From contig NZ_CP109434.1 of the NCBI RefSeq assembly GCF_036227105.1, positions 873,001-937,000 of the forward strand: a stretch of DNA of 64,000 nt. Direction: 5' to 3'. A program made the translations under genes and the position numbers. Positions 11,401 through 22,489 of this stretch are shown one piece after another. The notes under the pieces were generated by a model that ran no database searches, was not told the DNA's origin, and saw only the letters and a program-made list of their open reading frames with translations. Source of the stretch: Amycolatopsis sp. NBC_01488 (GTDB taxonomy: Bacteria > Actinomycetota > Actinomycetes > Mycobacteriales > Pseudonocardiaceae). The first letter of the stretch is position 1. Every line of letters starts with the position of its first letter.

Positions 11401-14400
11401 TGGCCCGCAGGACCGAGTCGAGCCGCTCGGGGGTCAGCGAGTCGAAGACGCCGCTGTCGGCCGTGCCCGCCGCGTGCACCACGGCCGTGAGGTTGCCGAT
11501 CGTCCCGAGCAGCTCGGCCACGGCGGCGCGCTCGGTGACGTCGCACGCGGCGACGGTCACGGTCGCGCCCAGGTCGGTCAGGTCTTCGACCAGCTGCCGG
11601 GCACCCGGCGCGCCGAGCCCGCGGCGGCTGGTGAGGACCAGGTCGGTGACGCCGTGCTCGGCCACCAGGTAGCGCGCCAGCAGGCTGCCGAGCCCGCCGG
11701 TGCCGCCGGTGATCAGCACGGTGCCGCCGCCCCAGGGTCGTGAGTGAGAAACAGGGTTAGAACCCTGTTTCTCACTCACGACGGTCTTGGCGTAGCGAGG
11801 CACGAGCGTCGCGCCGTCGCGGATCGCGGCCTCCGGCTCACCGGAGGCGACGACCGCCGCGACGGACGCGGCCGTGGTGTCCGCGTCGGCGTCGACGACG
11901 AACACCCGCCCGGGGTGCTCGGCCTGCGCCCCGCGGGCCAGGCCCCACAGCAACCCCTGCGTGACGTCCACAGTGGACTCGCCAGCGGGCACTGCGTCCT
12001 GGGTGACCACGGCCAGCTTGGTGATCCCGAAGCGGGCGTCGGCCAGCCAGGCCTGCAGTTCGGCGAGCAGCCACGCGGCGTTCTCGCGGGCCGCCTCCGG
12101 GACGTCGCCGGTGCGCTCGGGCACGGTCAGCGTGATGAGGGACGGCACCGGCTCACCGCGGTCGATCGCCGCGGTGAGGTCGGCGAACCCGGCGTAGGTG
12201 GCGGCCACCCCAACCCGGCCGCGGCCGACGGCGACCACTGCGGCGTCGGACTGCGGCACGGACACGGGCGGCCAGGCGATCTTGAGCAGCGATCCGTCCA
12301 CTTCGGACGACGCCGTCAGCTCGCGGCGGACCGGGCGTGAGACCAGCGAGTCGATGGTCGCGACCGGACGGCCCTCGCTGTCGGCCACCTCGATGGCCGA
12401 CACCTCGTCGCCGTTCAGCCGCTCGATCCGCACCCGCAGCACCGAAGCGCCGGCGGCGTGCAGCGTGACGCCGTTCCAGACGAACGGCAGCAGCGTCGCG
12501 CCACCCGGGTCGCCGAGGAGGTCGGCGTGCATCGCGATGTCGAGCAACGCCGGGTGCAGCCCGTACGCGCTCGCCGTCGACGCCGCCGGTTCCGGCAGCG
12601 CGACCTCGGCGAAGACCTCGTTGCCCCGCTTCCAGGCGGCCGTGAGCCCCTGGAAGGACGGACCGTAGCCGTACCCGCGCTCTTCGAGCAGGTCGTAAGC
12701 ACCCTCGACGACGACGGGGTTCGCCCCCGGCGGCGGCCATTCGGTGAGCCCGGCGGGCTCGGGCCGCGGCGCCGCGGAGAGCGTGCCGATGGCGTGCTGG
12801 GTCCACTCGTCCCCATCGATCGCGCGGGAGAACACGGTGACCGGGCGGCGGTCGCCGTCGGCGGGACCGACCACGACCTGCAGCGCGACCGCGCCGTCCG
12901 GCGGCAGGACGAGCGGCGCCTGCAGCGTCAGCTCTTCGACCGTCGAGTGCCCGACCTGGTCGCCGGCGGCGATGGCCAGCTCGACGAACCCGGTGCCGGG
13001 CACCAGGATTGCGCCCTTGACGACGTGGTCGGCCAGCCACGGCACCGACCCGGCCGACAGCCGGCCGGTGAGCACCGTGGTGTCCGAACCGGACAGCGGC
13101 ACGACCGCACCCAGCATCGGGTGCGGCAGCGGCTGCTGCCCGACCGAGGTGACGTCGCTGGACGGCGTCGCGTCGAGCCAGAAACGCTTGTGCTGGAAGG
13201 CATACGTCGGCAGGTCGAGCCGGACCGGCCCGTCGCCGAGCACGCGGTCGAGCTTGGCGGCACCGCGGGTGTGGAGGCGGCCGAGCGCGGCCAGCGCGGT
13301 GCGGACCTCGTCCCGGTCGCGGCGGCCGAAGGGCACGAACGCGGCGTCGGGCTCGATCTGCGGACCGAGGGCGGTCAGCACGCTGTCGGGTCCCAGTTCG
13401 AGGAACGTCCGCACGCCGTCGGCGACCAAGGCGGCCACCGCGTCCCCGAAGCGCACGGCTTCGCGGACGTGAGTGACCCAGTAGTCCGGCGACGTCAGGT
13501 CGCCGCCGTACGAAACCGTCGAGAAGATCGGGATCCGCGGTGCGTGGAACGTCAGTCCGGCGGCGATCTCGCGGAACTCGTCGAGCATCGGGGCCATCAG
13601 CGGCGAGTGGAAGGCGTGGCTCACGCGCAGCCGGCGCGTCCGAATGTCGGCGACCGACGCCGCCCGCTCGATCCGCGCCACGACCTCGGCGACACCGGAG
13701 ACGACCACCGACTCCGGGCCGTTGACGGCGGCGACGCTGACCTCGTCCTCGTGCCCGCGCAGCAGCTCCCGCGCGGTTTCTTCGGACGTCGCCAGCGAAA
13801 CCATCGCGCCCGGCGGCTCGCTCAGCGAACCCATCAGGCGGCCGCGAGCCGCGACCAGGGTCGCGGCGTCCTCGAGCGACAGCACCCCGGCGACGTGGGC
13901 CGCGGCCAGCTCGCCGATCGAGTGCCCGGCGAGCGCGTCGGGGACGATCCCCCACGACTCGGCGAGCCGGAAGAGCGCGACCTCGACCGCGAACAGCGCG
14001 GTCTGCGTGTACTGCGTCTGGTCGAGCAGGCCGCGGTCGGCCAGTGCCGTCGTGCCGAAGACGACGTCGCGCAGCGGGATGTCGAGCAGCGGGTCGATCG
14101 CGGCGTAGACGGCGTCGAAGGCTTCGGCGAACACCGGGTAGGTGGCGTGCAGCGCCTGGCCCATGCCAACGCGCTGGGCGCCTTGCCCGGAGAACAGGAA
14201 CGCCAGCTTGCCCTCGGTGACGACGTCGCCGCCCTGCTCGCCGGTGGCCAGCGCGTCGAGGCCGTCAGCCAGTTCGGCGGCGGTCCCGGCAATCACCACT
14301 GCCCGCTGCTCCAGCGCCGACCGGGTCGAGACCAGCGAGCGGGCCAGCTCGGCGACGGTGACGTCTTCGTGGTCGGCGAGGTACGCGCGCAGCCGGGCGG

Positions 14401-17400
14401 CCTGGCCACGGACCGCGGCCGGGGTGCGGCCGGAGAGCGCGACGGGGACGACCGCTTCGGGCTGCGGCTCGGCGGGGTGCTCGGCGGCGGGCGGTGCCTG
14501 TTCGATGATGACGTGGGCGTTGGTGCCGCTGATGCCGAACGACGAGACGGCGGCCCGGCGCGGGTGGCCGTTGGGCGACCAGTCGCGCGACTCGGTCAGG
14601 AGCCGCACCGCACCGGTGTCCCAATCGACCACAGTGGACGGACGGTCGACGTGCAGGGTCCGCGGCAGCTGCTCGTTGCGCAGCGCCATGACCATCTTGA
14701 TGATGCCCGCGACCCCCGCGGCGGCCTGGGTGTGGCCGATGTTGGACTTGATCGAGCCGAGCCACAGGGGCTCGTCCTCGGAGCGGTCCTGGCCGTAGGT
14801 GGCGAGCAGGGCCTGTGCCTCGATCGGGTCGCCGAGCGTGGTGCCGGTGCCGTGGCCCTCGACGGCGTCCACTTCGGACGGTTCGAGACCCGCGTCGGCC
14901 AGTGCCTTCGTGATGACGCGCTGCTGCGAGGGGCCGTTCGGGGCGGTGAGGCCGTTGGACGCGCCGTCGTGGTTGACCGCGGAGCCCTTGAGCAGTGCGA
15001 GGACCGGGTGGCCGTTGCGCTGGGCGTCGGAGAGCCGCTCGACGAGCAGCATGCCCGCGCCCTCGCCCCAGCCGGTGCCGTCGGCCGAGTCGGCGAACGA
15101 GCGGCAGCGGCCGTCGGCGGACAGGCCGCGCTGGCGGCTGAAGTCGACGAAGGTGTCCGGAGTGGACATCACCGTGACGCCACCCGCCAGTGCGAGTGTG
15201 CACTCGCCGCGGCGCAGTGCCTGAACCGCCCAGTGCAGGGCGACCAGCGACGACGAACACGCCGTGTCGACGGTGACCGTCGGACCTTCCAGACCGAGGG
15301 CGTAGGACACGCGGCCGGAGACGACGCTGGCGAGGCTGCCGTTGCCGAGGTAGCCCGCGATGTCGTCGGAGACCGTGCCGAGACGGGTGCCCCAGTCGTG
15401 GTACATGACGCCGGCGAACACCCCGGTCGCGCTGCCGCGCAGGGAAACCGGGTCGATCCCGGCCCGCTCGAACGCCTCCCAGGACACCTCCAGCAGCAGC
15501 CGCTGCTGCGGGTCCATCGCGGCCGCCTCGCGCGGGCTGATCTCGAAGAAGTCGGCGTCGAACTCGGCGGCGTCGTGCAGGAACGCGCCGTGCTTGACGT
15601 AGCTGTGGCCGGGCTTGCCGGGCTCGGGGTCGTAGAGCGCGTCGACGTTCCAGCCGCGGTCGGCTGGGAACGGCGTCAACGCCTCTTCGCCGTCCGCGAC
15701 GAGCCGCCACAGGTCCTCCGGCGTCGCGACACCACCGGGATAGCGGCAGGCGATGCCGACGATGGCGATCGGCTCCTCCGGGTCGGCCGTGGTCACCGGC
15801 GCGACCGGCGTGGTGGGGGCCAGCCCGGCGACGCGCGTGACGAGGTATTCGGCCAGCGCGCGCGGGGTCGGGTGGTCGAAGACCAGCGTCGCGGGCAGCC
15901 GCAGACCGGTGACGGAGTCGAGGATGTTGCGCAGCTCCACCGCGGCGAGGGAGTCGAAGCCGATCTCGCCGAACGGGCGGGACGGGCTGATCGCCGACGG
16001 GCCGTCGTGGCCGAGCACGGCCGCGACGTGGGTGCGCACCAGGTCGAGCACCGCGCGGTCGCGGTCGGCCTCCGACAGCGAGGCGAACCGCTCGGCGAAC
16101 TGCCGCTCCGGGGTGAGTTCGCCCGCGGTCGCGGCGATGCGACGCCGGTTCGCGGGGACGAGGCCGCGCAGCAGCGACGGGACGTCGTCGCGGGCGCTCA
16201 GGGCGGCGCGGTCGACGCGGGTCGGCACGACAGTGGCCGTCCCCGAGGTGATCGCGACGTCCAGCGCAGCCAGGCTTTCGGCCGCGGTCAGCGGGGCGAG
16301 GCCCAGCCGCCCGATCCGGCTCAGGTCCTTTTCCGACAGTCCGGCACTCATGCCGAGCGCGGCGCCGCCGTCGGTCCACAGGCCCCAGGCCAGCGACGTC
16401 GCGGGGAGGCCCTGCTCACGGCGGTGCTCGGCGAGTGCGTCGAGGAAGGTGTTGCCGGCCGCGTAGTTGGCCTGGCCCGCGCCGTCGACCAGCCCGGCCG
16501 AGGAGGAGAACAGGACGAACGCGGCCAGGTCCGCAGTCAGCTCGTGCAGCGCCCAGGCGGCGTCGACCTTGGGGGCGAGGACGGCGTCGAGGCGCTCTTC
16601 GGTGAGCGAGCCGATCAGGGCGTCGTCGAGCACGCCGGCGGTGTGGACGACCGCGGTCAGCGGCTGCTCGATCTTCTTGAGCGCGGCCGAGAGCGACCGC
16701 TTCTTGGTGACGTCACAGGCGATGACCTGCACCGTCGCGCTCGTCCCCAGCTCGGCGATCAGTTCGGCCGCGCCGGGAGCGTCGCTGCCGCGCCGGCTGA
16801 GCAGGACCAGGTGCCGGACGCCGTGGGTGGTGACGAGGTGGCGCGCGACCTGCGCGCCGAGGCCGCCGGTGCCGCCCGTGATCAGCACGGTGCCGTCCGG
16901 CTGCCAGGCCGGTGCGTCGGCGGGCAGGCGGACGAGCCGCGGGGCCAGCACCCGGTCGCCGTCGACCCGCAGCTCCGGCTCGCCGGACGCGAGCGCGGTG
17001 GTCAGCGTCGCGGCCGTGGTCTCGCCCTCGATCAGGACGATCCGGCCCGGCTGCTCGGCCTGCGCCGAGCGCACCAGCCCGCGCACGACGGAGTCGGCGA
17101 GCGAGCCCGGGGTCCGGATCACCAGCTTGGCGGTGGCGAAGCGCTCGTCGGCAGCGAACTCCTGCAGGAGGGCCAGCACGCGGTGGGCGGCCTGCTTCGC
17201 CGCCGCCGGGATGCTGCGGCCCTTCGCGGCGACCGGCACGACGATCGTGTCCGGCACCTCGGTCAGCTCGGCCAAGCCGGTCACCTCGGCGACCGGGATG
17301 TGCCCTTCGGCGGCCGCGACCGGCGTCCATTCGACGGTGTGCAGCAGGTCCCCGGCTCGCGGGCCCAGGTCGGCGCCGCGGACCGGGCGGGAGCGGAACG

Positions 17401-20400
17401 ACTCCACCGAGAGCACCGGTGTCCCGGCCGCGTCGGTGACCTCCAAGGCGACGCCGCCGGTGGCGGGCGACGTGATGCGCACCCGCACCTCGGCCGCGCC
17501 GGAGGCGTGCAGGCGCACACCGGTCCACGCGAACGGCAGCCGGATCTCGTCGGCCTCGCGGGCCTCGCCCGGGGCGAAGTCGGTGGCGTGCAGAACGGCG
17601 TCGAGCAGTGCCGGGTGGATGCCGAAGGAGTCGTCCCGAGTGGGCAGGGCGACCTCGGCGTACACGACGTCATCGCGCTGCCACGCGGTACGCAGGCCCT
17701 GGAACAGCGGGCCGTAGCCGTAGCCGTGCGCCGCCAGCTCTTCGTACAGCGCGTTCGTGGCGACGACCTCGGCGCCGGACGGCGGCCACTCGGTGATCGG
17801 CGCGGGCTCGGCGGCCGGGGCTTCGGCGAGGACGCCGACGGCGTGGCGGGTCCAAGCCGCGTCCTGCTCGGTCCGCGAGTAGAACTCGATGGTGCGGCGG
17901 CCGTCCTCGACCGGGCCGACCACGGCCTGCACCTCGACCCCGCGGCCGTCCGGGACGGACAGGGGTGCCTGCAGGGTCAGCTCGTCGACGACGTCGCAGC
18001 CCGCGCGCTCGGCGGCGTGCAGGGCCATCTCGACGAACGCGGTGCCGGGCAGCAGGGCCGTGCCGGCGATGGTGTGGTCGGCGAGCCACGGGTGGGACCG
18101 CAGGCCGATCCGGCCGGTCAGGACCAGGCCGTCGTGGTCGGCCAGGCCGATCTCGGCGGCCAGCAGCGGGTGCCCGGAGGCGAGCTGCCCGAAGTCGGCG
18201 GCGCCGGACGCGGTGAGCCAGAAGTGCTTGCGCTGGAAGGCGTAGGTCGGCAGGTCGACGGCGTTGGCCGGGCCGAAGAACGCGGTCCAGTCGATCCCGA
18301 CGCCCCGGGTGTGCAGCCGGCCGAGCGCGCCGGCGAGCGCCGGGACCTCGGCGTGGCCGCGGCGCTGCGCGGGCACGAAGGCGATGTCGGGGCCGTGCGG
18401 ACCGGTGGCGGCCATGGCCGCCAGGACGGCGTCCGGGCCGACCTCGAGCGCGGTGGTGACGCCGGCCGCGGCGAGCGCGGCGACGCCGTCGGCGAACCGG
18501 ACCGGCCGCCGCACGTGGTAGAGCCAGTAGCCGGGCGAGCACAGCTCTTCGGCGGTGGCCAGGCGGCCGGTGACGTTCGAGACGACCGGGATCGACGGCG
18601 GCGCGAACTCGACGACCGCCAGTACTTCCCGGAACTCGGCGAGCATCGGCTCCATCAGCGGCGAGTGGAACGCGTGCGACACGCGCAGCTCGCTCGTCTT
18701 GCGGCCCTGCAGGCGGAACACCTCGGCGACGGCGTCGACTTCGGCGCGCTCGCCGGACACCACGACCGACGTCGGGCCGTTGATCGCGGCGATGCTCGCA
18801 CCCTCGGTGAGCAGCGGGCCGACCTCGTCCTCGGTCGCGGCGATCGCGACCATCGCCCCACCCTCGGGAAGAGCTTGCATGAGACGTCCACGCGCGGCGA
18901 CGACCAGACAGGCGTCCTCGAGCGACCAGACACCCGCGATGTGCGCGGCGGCCAGCTCGCCGATCGAGTGGCCGAGCAGGACGTCCGGCTTGACGCCCCA
19001 CGACTCCAGCAGCCGGGCCAGCGCGACTTCGACCGCGAACAGCGTGCACTGCGCGTACTGGGTGCCGTTCAGCTCGTCGGCGTCGTCGCCGAAGAGGACG
19101 TCACGCAGCGGGCGGTCCATCTGCACGTCGAGGTGGTCGATGGCCTCGTCGAAGACCTCGGCGAAGAGCGGGTAGGCGAGATACAGCTCCTTGCCCATGG
19201 CGAGCCGCTGCGACCCCTGGCCGGTGAACAGCATCGCGAGCTTGCCCGGCGTGCGTTCACCGGTGACGACGGAGGAGTCCTGCTCGCCCGCGGCGAGCGC
19301 GCGCAGGCCGCGGACGGCGTCCTCGGCGCTCTCGGCGACGACCACGGCACGGTGGTCGTGCGCGGCGCGGGTCCCGGCCAGCGAGAAGCCGACCTCGGTG
19401 AGGTCCGCCGACTCCACAGTGGACACGAGCTTGGCCGCCTGCGCCCGCAGAGCTTCCTCGCTGCGGGCCGAAACGACGAGCGGCACGACCGGAACGGGCT
19501 CGGTGACGCCCTCCTCCGCGGTCGCGGGTGCCTGCTCGATGATGACGTGCGCGTTGGTGCCGCTGACGCCGAACGACGAGACACCCGCGCGGCGCGGCCG
19601 CTCGACCGCGGGCCACTCGCGGGCCTCGGTCAGCAACTCGACCTCGCCCGCGGTCCAGTCGACGTGCGGGGTCGGCGCGTCGACGTGCAGGGTCTTCGGC
19701 AGCCGGCCGCGGCGGATCGCCTCGACCATCTTGATCACGCCGGCCACGCCGGCCGCGGCCTGGGTGTGGCCGATATTGGACTTTATCGAGCCGAGCAGCA
19801 ACGGCGTCTCGCGGCTTTGGCCGTAGGTGGCGAGCAGCGCCTGCGCCTCGATCGGGTCGCCGAGCCGGGTGCCGGTGCCGTGCGCCTCGACAGCGTCCAC
19901 TTCGGACGCTTCGAGCCGCGCGTCGGCGAGCGCGCGGTGGATCACGCGCTGCTGCGACGGGCCGTTGGGTGCGGTGAGGCCGTTGGACGCGCCGTCGGAG
20001 TTGATGGCGGTGCCGCGGACGACCGCGAGCACGGTGTGGCCGTTCGCGACCGCGTCGGAGAGGCGTTCCAGCACCAGGACGCCGACGCCTTCGGCGAACC
20101 CGGTGCCGTCGGCGGCCGCGGCGAAGGCCTTGCAGCGGCCGTCTTCGGCGAGGCCGCGCTGGCGGCTGAAGGCGGTGAACGTGCCGGGTCCGCCCATGAC
20201 GGCGACCCCGCCGGCGAGGGCGAGCGGGGTCTCGCCGCGACGCAGGGCCTGCACGGCGAGGTGCAGCGCGACGAGCGAGCCGGAGCACGCGGTGTCGACG
20301 GTGAGCGTCGGACCTTCGAGGCCGAGCGCGTAGGCGACGCGGCCGGAGACGACGCTCGGTGCGTTGCCGGTGAGCAGGTAGCCGTCGAGACCGTCGGGGG

Positions 20401-21172
20401 CCTCGTGCAGGCGTGGGCCGTATTCCTGGGCCTCGGCGCCGATGAAGACGCCGGCGGGCGTGCCGCGCAGCGTCGTCGGGTCGATCTTGGCGCGCTCCAG
20501 GGCTTCCCACGCCGTCTCGAGAACGAGCCGCTGCTGCGGGTCCATCGCGGACGCCTCGCGCGGGGCGATGCCGAAGAAGCCCGCATCGAACTCGCCCGCG
20601 TCGGGCAGGAAGCCGCCCGCGGTCACGTAGCTGCTGCCCGGGCGGTCCGGGTCCGGGTCGTAGAGGCCGTCGAGGTCCCAGCCGCGGTCGGTCGGGAACC
20701 CGGTGATGGTGTGGACCTCGTCGGCGACGAGCCGCCAGAGGTCCTCGGGCGAGGCGGCCCCGCCCGGGTAGCGGCAGCCGATGCCGACGATCGCGACCGG
20801 CTCGTCCGGGTCACCCGCGACCGAAGGTCCACTGTGGACGACCTCGGCGCCGAACACCGCCGCGTGCAGGAAGCGCGCGACGGCGACCGGCGTCGGGTGG
20901 TCGAAGGCCAGGGTGACCGGCAGCTCCAGCCCGGTGGCCTCGGTGAGCCGCGCGTGCAGCTCCACCGCGGCCAGCGAGTCGAACCCGTGGTCGGAGAACG
21001 CCTTTTCGGGATCCAGCACCGCCGGGACGTCCGGGCGGGCCGCCAGGAGCGCGGCCCGCGTGGCGTCGTGGACGACGTCGGCCAGGAATGCCGCGCGGTC
21101 ACCGGAGGGCAGTTCGGTCAGCCGCTCCGCGAACCCGGACGCCCGATTCGATTCGGTTTCAAACTCACGCAT
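5417..21172 (-). CDS. Type I polyketide synthase: loading ACP plus three KS-AT-DH-KR-ACP modules (VinP1-like)
   Basis: This giant PKS has 5251 residues from the ATG at 21172, which has GGAG six bases upstream; a GTG at 21184 is the alternative. It opens with a lone ACP (GFDSL Ser near residue 67), so priming needs a separate acyltransferase. Three modules follow, with approximate positions. Module 1: KS Cys 295, AT Ser 735, DH His 1034, KR 1432, ACP 1740. Module 2: KS 1972, AT 2417, DH 2716, KR 3153, ACP 3459. Module 3: KS 3692, AT 4136, DH 4442, KR 4864, ACP 5162. All ATs have GHSIGE and HAFH (malonyl type). KR1 carries LDD (B-type); KR2 and KR3 carry ADS and MDS but lack the A-type Trp. DH3 has DSALG where the other DHs have His. 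KS1 has CSGS where the others have CSSS. Module 2 contains an inserted 46-bp palindrome in frame at 11737-11782. The C-terminal docking helix matches the next PKS. Confidence 0.95.
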   Translation of the reverse strand: MREFETESNRASGFAERLTELPSGDRAAFLADVVHDATRAALLAARPDVPAVLDPEKAFSDHGFDSLAAVELHARLTEATGLELPVTLAFDHPTPVAVARFLHAAVFGAEVVHSGPSVAGDPDEPVAIVGIGCRYPGGAASPEDLWRLVADEVHTITGFPTDRGWDLDGLYDPDPDRPGSSYVTAGGFLPDAGEFDAGFFGIAPREASAMDPQQRLVLETAWEALERAKIDPTTLRGTPAGVFIGAEAQEYGPRLHEAPDGLDGYLLTGNAPSVVSGRVAYALGLEGPTLTVDTACSGSLVALHLAVQALRRGETPLALAGGVAVMGGPGTFTAFSRQRGLAEDGRCKAFAAAADGTGFAEGVGVLVLERLSDAVANGHTVLAVVRGTAINSDGASNGLTAPNGPSQQRVIHRALADARLEASEVDAVEAHGTGTRLGDPIEAQALLATYGQSRETPLLLGSIKSNIGHTQAAAGVAGVIKMVEAIRRGRLPKTLHVDAPTPHVDWTAGEVELLTEAREWPAVERPRRAGVSSFGVSGTNAHVIIEQAPATAEEGVTEPVPVVPLVVSARSEEALRAQAAKLVSTVESADLTEVGFSLAGTRAAHDHRAVVVAESAEDAVRGLRALAAGEQDSSVVTGERTPGKLAMLFTGQGSQRLAMGKELYLAYPLFAEVFDEAIDHLDVQMDRPLRDVLFGDDADELNGTQYAQCTLFAVEVALARLLESWGVKPDVLLGHSIGELAAAHIAGVWSLEDACLVVAARGRLMQALPEGGAMVAIAATEDEVGPLLTEGASIAAINGPTSVVVSGERAEVDAVAEVFRLQGRKTSELRVSHAFHSPLMEPMLAEFREVLAVVEFAPPSIPVVSNVTGRLATAEELCSPGYWLYHVRRPVRFADGVAALAAAGVTTALEVGPDAVLAAMAATGPHGPDIAFVPAQRRGHAEVPALAGALGRLHTRGVGIDWTAFFGPANAVDLPTYAFQRKHFWLTASGAADFGQLASGHPLLAAEIGLADHDGLVLTGRIGLRSHPWLADHTIAGTALLPGTAFVEMALHAAERAGCDVVDELTLQAPLSVPDGRGVEVQAVVGPVEDGRRTIEFYSRTEQDAAWTRHAVGVLAEAPAAEPAPITEWPPSGAEVVATNALYEELAAHGYGYGPLFQGLRTAWQRDDVVYAEVALPTRDDSFGIHPALLDAVLHATDFAPGEAREADEIRLPFAWTGVRLHASGAAEVRVRITSPATGGVALEVTDAAGTPVLSVESFRSRPVRGADLGPRAGDLLHTVEWTPVAAAEGHIPVAEVTGLAELTEVPDTIVVPVAAKGRSIPAAAKQAAHRVLALLQEFAADERFATAKLVIRTPGSLADSVVRGLVRSAQAEQPGRIVLIEGETTAATLTTALASGEPELRVDGDRVLAPRLVRLPADAPAWQPDGTVLITGGTGGLGAQVARHLVTTHGVRHLVLLSRRGSDAPGAAELIAELGTSATVQVIACDVTKKRSLSAALKKIEQPLTAVVHTAGVLDDALIGSLTEERLDAVLAPKVDAAWALHELTADLAAFVLFSSSAGLVDGAGQANYAAGNTFLDALAEHRREQGLPATSLAWGLWTDGGAALGMSAGLSEKDLSRIGRLGLAPLTAAESLAALDVAITSGTATVVPTRVDRAALSARDDVPSLLRGLVPANRRRIAATAGELTPERQFAERFASLSEADRDRAVLDLVRTHVAAVLGHDGPSAISPSRPFGEIGFDSLAAVELRNILDSVTGLRLPATLVFDHPTPRALAEYLVTRVAGLAPTTPVAPVTTADPEEPIAIVGIACRYPGGVATPEDLWRLVADGEEALTPFPADRGWNVDALYDPEPGKPGHSYVKHGAFLHDAAEFDADFFEISPREAAAMDPQQRLLLEVSWEAFERAGIDPVSLRGSATGVFAGVMYHDWGTRLGTVSDDIAGYLGNGSLASVVSGRVSYALGLEGPTVTVDTACSSSLVALHWAVQALRRGECTLALAGGVTVMSTPDTFVDFSRQRGLSADGRCRSFADSADGTGWGEGAGMLLVERLSDAQRNGHPVLALLKGSAVNHDGASNGLTAPNGPSQQRVITKALADAGLEPSEVDAVEGHGTGTTLGDPIEAQALLATYGQDRSEDEPLWLGSIKSNIGHTQAAAGVAGIIKMVMALRNEQLPRTLHVDRPSTVVDWDTGAVRLLTESRDWSPNGHPRRAAVSSFGISGTNAHVIIEQAPPAAEHPAEPQPEAVVPVALSGRTPAAVRGQAARLRAYLADHEDVTVAELARSLVSTRSALEQRAVVIAGTAAELADGLDALATGEQGGDVVTEGKLAFLFSGQGAQRVGMGQALHATYPVFAEAFDAVYAAIDPLLDIPLRDVVFGTTALADRGLLDQTQYTQTALFAVEVALFRLAESWGIVPDALAGHSIGELAAAHVAGVLSLEDAATLVAARGRLMGSLSEPPGAMVSLATSEETARELLRGHEDEVSVAAVNGPESVVVSGVAEVVARIERAASVADIRTRRLRVSHAFHSPLMAPMLDEFREIAAGLTFHAPRIPIFSTVSYGGDLTSPDYWVTHVREAVRFGDAVAALVADGVRTFLELGPDSVLTALGPQIEPDAAFVPFGRRDRDEVRTALAALGRLHTRGAAKLDRVLGDGPVRLDLPTYAFQHKRFWLDATPSSDVTSVGQQPLPHPMLGAVVPLSGSDTTVLTGRLSAGSVPWLADHVVKGAILVPGTGFVELAIAAGDQVGHSTVEELTLQAPLVLPPDGAVALQVVVGPADGDRRPVTVFSRAIDGDEWTQHAIGTLSAAPRPEPAGLTEWPPPGANPVVVEGAYDLLEERGYGYGPSFQGLTAAWKRGNEVFAEVALPEPAASTASAYGLHPALLDIAMHADLLGDPGGATLLPFVWNGVTLHAAGASVLRVRIERLNGDEVSAIEVADSEGRPVATIDSLVSRPVRRELTASSEVDGSLLKIAWPPVSVPQSDAAVVAVGRGRVGVAATYAGFADLTAAIDRGEPVPSLITLTVPERTGDVPEAARENAAWLLAELQAWLADARFGITKLAVVTQDAVPAGESTVDVTQGLLWGLARGAQAEHPGRVFVVDADADTTAASVAAVVASGEPEAAIRDGATLVPRYAKTVVSEKQGSNPVSHSRPWGGGTVLITGGTGGLGSLLARYLVAEHGVTDLVLTSRRGLGAPGARQLVEDLTDLGATVTVAACDVTERAAVAELLGTIGNLTAVVHAAGTADSGVFDSLTPERLDSVLRAKVDAAWHLHELTQDLAAFVLFSSAGGQVLPAGQANYAAANAFLDGLAEHRKAAGLKATALAWGLWAENTGLGGELAEADLARMARLGLPAVTAEQGLALFDAATATEDAVIAPLRVDVAALRARTDDLPALLRGFVPPKGRRTAKAVKAADNALAAELAGLADTERDRVLLDIVRTQVATVLGYADKSEVDGTRAFKELGFDSLAAVELRNLLGTATGLTLPATLIFDHPTAKAVADFVKGKLLGAVAKVPATTTRTNASMQEPIAIVGMACRYPGGVRSPEDLWQLLVDEVDAVSEFPANRGWDIDSIYDPERGKRGKTYAREGGFLHEGTLFDPAFFGIGPREALAMDPQQRLLLETAWEAIERAGIDPTALRGSMTGVFTGAMYDDYGSRVPGAPADVAAYIPNGSSGAVVSGRISYLLGLEGPCMTVDTACSSSLVTLHLAVQALRAGECGLALAGGVTLLSQPDLFVDSSRQGVLSPNGRSKSFSAASDGVGWAEGAGLLLLERLSDAQRNGHEVLAVVRSSAVNQDGASNGLTAPNGPSQERVIHAALAAGGLTPSEVDAVEAHGSGTKLGDPIEAQALLATYGQDRDQPLYLGSVKSNIGHAQASGGAAGVIKVVQALRHNTLPKTLHVDAPSPVVDWTTGDIELLTEARPWLPNGRPRRAGVSSFGISGTNAHIIIEEAPPSTVERPRRTAPPLASVPLPIAGATAAALADQAARVAAHLRANPALDLTDVGYSLATGRAALDHRSVVLAAGRDAALKALDGLATGGTPAGTVTGTTSAADLTAFLFTGQGAQQPGMGRELYEAFPVFAGAFDEACGLFDTEVPLKDVIRDGSPLLNQTAYTQCALFAIEVALYRLLESWGLTPDYVAGHSIGELAAAHVAGVFSLADACALVAARGRLMQALPAGGAMAAIAATEDEVRAALPAEVDIAAVNGPRAVVISGPEAAVRAAMAAFKEAGRRVKQLVVSHAFHSSLMEPMLADFAVVAEKLTYSAPGIPVVSNVTGRIATADQLCSPEYWVNHVREAVRFADGVGALLTAGVTRFVELGPDAVLTGMARECDTSAADRPDRVVGVPALRRGRDEVPTLFTALATLYSRGAKPDWAAVFAGRGASTVDLPTYAFQNKEYWLNATKRAGDVGSLGAKSAGHPLLGALVELPDGGAVLTGRLAVDRQTWLADHVVLGRTMLPGTAYVELALHAADQTGCDVLEELTQQAPLLLPEEGGVDIRVVVGAPGADGRRDLSVHSRIEDVWTQHAAGMLATGAQPAEFDLSVWPPEGAEVVDLTGLYDDLAGLGFGYGPVFRNLRAVWLRDGEVFAEVALPEGTAASEFGLHPGLLDSALGATDFLVPGGPKALTETTIPFAWNQVSLHAAGATTLRVRVRKEGTAGKDASLALADGTGSPVAWIESLVTRPVSEGQLGAKVPDSLYRIDWQPAAGVRLVKSLEGWAVLGSDDLGLGVPTHEQPVAADVLVLPVGSAEGDVPARVHTTVQETLRQLQAWLEKFEGKLLLVTRNAVAESPDLAQAPAWGLVRAAQAENPGRLQVVDVDDLAQSMRALPAVVASGEPEAIVRVGEVRVPRLAKVTTVGDPVEWDADGTVLITGGAGLLGGHLARHLVARGARKLVLTSRRGLDAPGARELVEELGASVTVAACDVTDRAELASLIESLPDLTAVVHAAGQMDSAVLSALTPAQVENVLRPKVDAAWHLHELTASLGLKAFVLYSSAGGLLLAAGQANYAAGNVFLDALAEHRAALGLPATSLAWGPWEGSGDAVDLTHIARSGVAELTVADGLALFDAALAAGEPTLVPVKLADLREADRIAPLLRGLVTATPRRAAAAAGPVAAAPEAGFAEKLTGMSADERESALLQLVCEHAAAVLGYDDASAVGVEKGFTDLGIDSLAALELRNRLGAACGLRLPATLIFDYPSPLPLTRFLLGELLPELGEPVEEVAEANGTDEVAAIAGMDLADLVRSALAGTQTDDRGDSQ
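11737..11782. repeat. 46-bp palindromic repeat, copy 1, inside the PKS coding sequence
   Basis: This copy has two perfect 22-bp arms around a central AG: GTCGTGAGTGAGAAACAGGG plus TT, then the reverse complement. It lies in the linker just before the KR of module 2 and is translated in frame on the minus strand as [14 protein letters not shown]. The other four copies in the window lie outside known coding regions except for one overlapping stop codon. The linker from the conserved AK to GTVL is 20 residues here and 13 in module 3 and in the last module. Confidence 0.93.
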
Positions 21173-21251
21173 TCCGCACTCCACCGCTGTAGCGAGCCAG
21201 CACTCATGGTCGTCTTTTTCGATCGTAGGTCGGCGCGCTGCGCGGCCGGAT

Positions 21252-21273
21252 CCCCTGAAAAGCGTTCTAGGGG
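21252..21273. promoter_or_regulatory. ACCCCT-type box upstream of the large PKS gene
   Basis: CCCCT (21252-21256) and AGGGG (21269-21273) form inverted half-sites in the 108-bp gap between the P450 stop and the PKS start. The same CCCCT core recurs in the other promoter regions of the cluster. It suggests an internal promoter for the two PKS genes. The function is inferred from recurrence only. Confidence 0.4.
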
Positions 21274-21280
21274 CGGGAAG

Positions 21281-22489
21281 TCACCAGGCGATGCGCAGCA
21301 GCGAAGGCCCGCGCACGATGACGCCGTACTCCCACTTCACGCCCTCGCGCCCGTCCGCCAGCCGCAGGTCCGGGAACCGCGCCAGGATCGCCTTCAGCGC
21401 CTCCTGCAGTTCCAGCCGCGCCAGCTGCGCGCCGATGCAGTGGTGCGGGCCGTGGCCGAACGCCACGTGCGGGTTCGGCTTGCGCGTCAGGTCGATGCGG
21501 TCCGGGTCGGCGAACACCTCCGGATCGCGGTTGGCCGCGTGCAGCGCCGGGAGCACCGGGTCGCCCGCGCGCACCACGACGTCGCCGAAGCGGATGTCCT
21601 CGGTGGCGTAGCGGGCGAACATCGCCGCGGTGTTGATCGGCACGTACCGCAGCAGTTCCTCGATCGCCGTCGGCATGATGTCCGGGTTCGCCCGCAGCTG
21701 AGCCAGCAGTTCCGGCTGGGTCAGCAACGTGAAGACGAAACTCGGCAAGGCTGTCGACACCGTCTCGACGCCACCGGTCAGCAACCCCGCCCCGGCGATC
21801 GAGATCAGCTCGTTCTCGGTCAGCTTGTCCCCCGCGTCGCGGGCGTAGACCAACGCGCCGAGCAGGTCGTCGGTCGGCTCCTCGCGCCGCTGGGCCACCA
21901 GCTCGGCGACGTAGTTGTCCAGCTGGTCGCCGTAGACGTCGAGCACGTCGCCCTTGGCCGTGGCGTCGCTGACGAGCGCCTGGGTCCACTCGCGGAAGAT
22001 CTTGTGGTCCTCCTGCGGCACCCCGAGCAGGTCGCAGATCACGGTGACCGGCAGCGGCCGCGCCAGTTCCTCGACGATATCGACTCCGCCGGCGCTGTCA
22101 CCCTTCGTCTGCATGTCGTCGAGCAGGCGGTTGACCAGGTCCTTCACGCCGTCGCGCATCTGCTCGAGGCGACGCGCGGTGAACGCCTTGCTCACCAGGC
22201 GGCGCAGCCGGGAGTGGTCCGGCGGGTCCATCCCCATGATGCCGTCGCCCATCTGCTGGCGGCGCATCCGCGGCTGGTCGAGGCCCTGCGCGAGCTCCCG
22301 GCTGAACCGCGGGTCGGTCGTCACCAGCTTGACGTCGGCGTACTTCGTCGCCAGCCACGCCGGTTCGCCGAAGGGCAGCTGCACCCGGCTCATCGGCTCT
22401 TCGCGCTGCAGGACGTGGTACTGCTCGGAAACGGAGATCTCGTGCATGTCGAACGGATACGCACGGACTGTCCGGCGTGAACTCGTCAC
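21281..22489 (-). CDS. Cytochrome P450 (tailoring oxygenase)
   Basis: This is a soluble bacterial class I P450 of 402 residues, the normal length. The heme loop FGHGPHHCIGAQ puts the thiolate ligand at Cys351. The I-helix oxygen-binding motif is GGVETVST, and an EELLR ExxR motif is present. It needs an external ferredoxin and reductase, and none is encoded nearby. The GTG start overlaps the stop of the mutase large-subunit gene (GTGA), so it is part of the starter-unit/PKS operon. It probably hydroxylates or epoxidises the macrolactam after assembly; site and substrate cannot be read from the sequence. Confidence 0.95.
   Translation of the reverse strand: MTSSRRTVRAYPFDMHEISVSEQYHVLQREEPMSRVQLPFGEPAWLATKYADVKLVTTDPRFSRELAQGLDQPRMRRQQMGDGIMGMDPPDHSRLRRLVSKAFTARRLEQMRDGVKDLVNRLLDDMQTKGDSAGGVDIVEELARPLPVTVICDLLGVPQEDHKIFREWTQALVSDATAKGDVLDVYGDQLDNYVAELVAQRREEPTDDLLGALVYARDAGDKLTENELISIAGAGLLTGGVETVSTALPSFVFTLLTQPELLAQLRANPDIMPTAIEELLRYVPINTAAMFARYATEDIRFGDVVVRAGDPVLPALHAANRDPEVFADPDRIDLTRKPNPHVAFGHGPHHCIGAQLARLELQEALKAILARFPDLRLADGREGVKWEYGVIVRGPSLLRIAW

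Noticed and set aside
9701-19915. Recurring GTCCACTTCGGAC-like strings in the PKS genes
   Set aside because: They encode the conserved [12 protein letters not shown] motif of KS domains on the minus strand, so protein conservation explains them.
132-21172. Long repeated blocks about 5 kb apart
   Set aside because: These are the homologous PKS modules, not an insertion element or CRISPR array.
12458-22480. Plus-strand open frame of 3340 codons opposite the PKS
   Set aside because: It is antisense to the giant PKS gene, Arg/Gly/His-rich and without domains. It is an artefact of strong third-position GC, which removes stops on the other strand.
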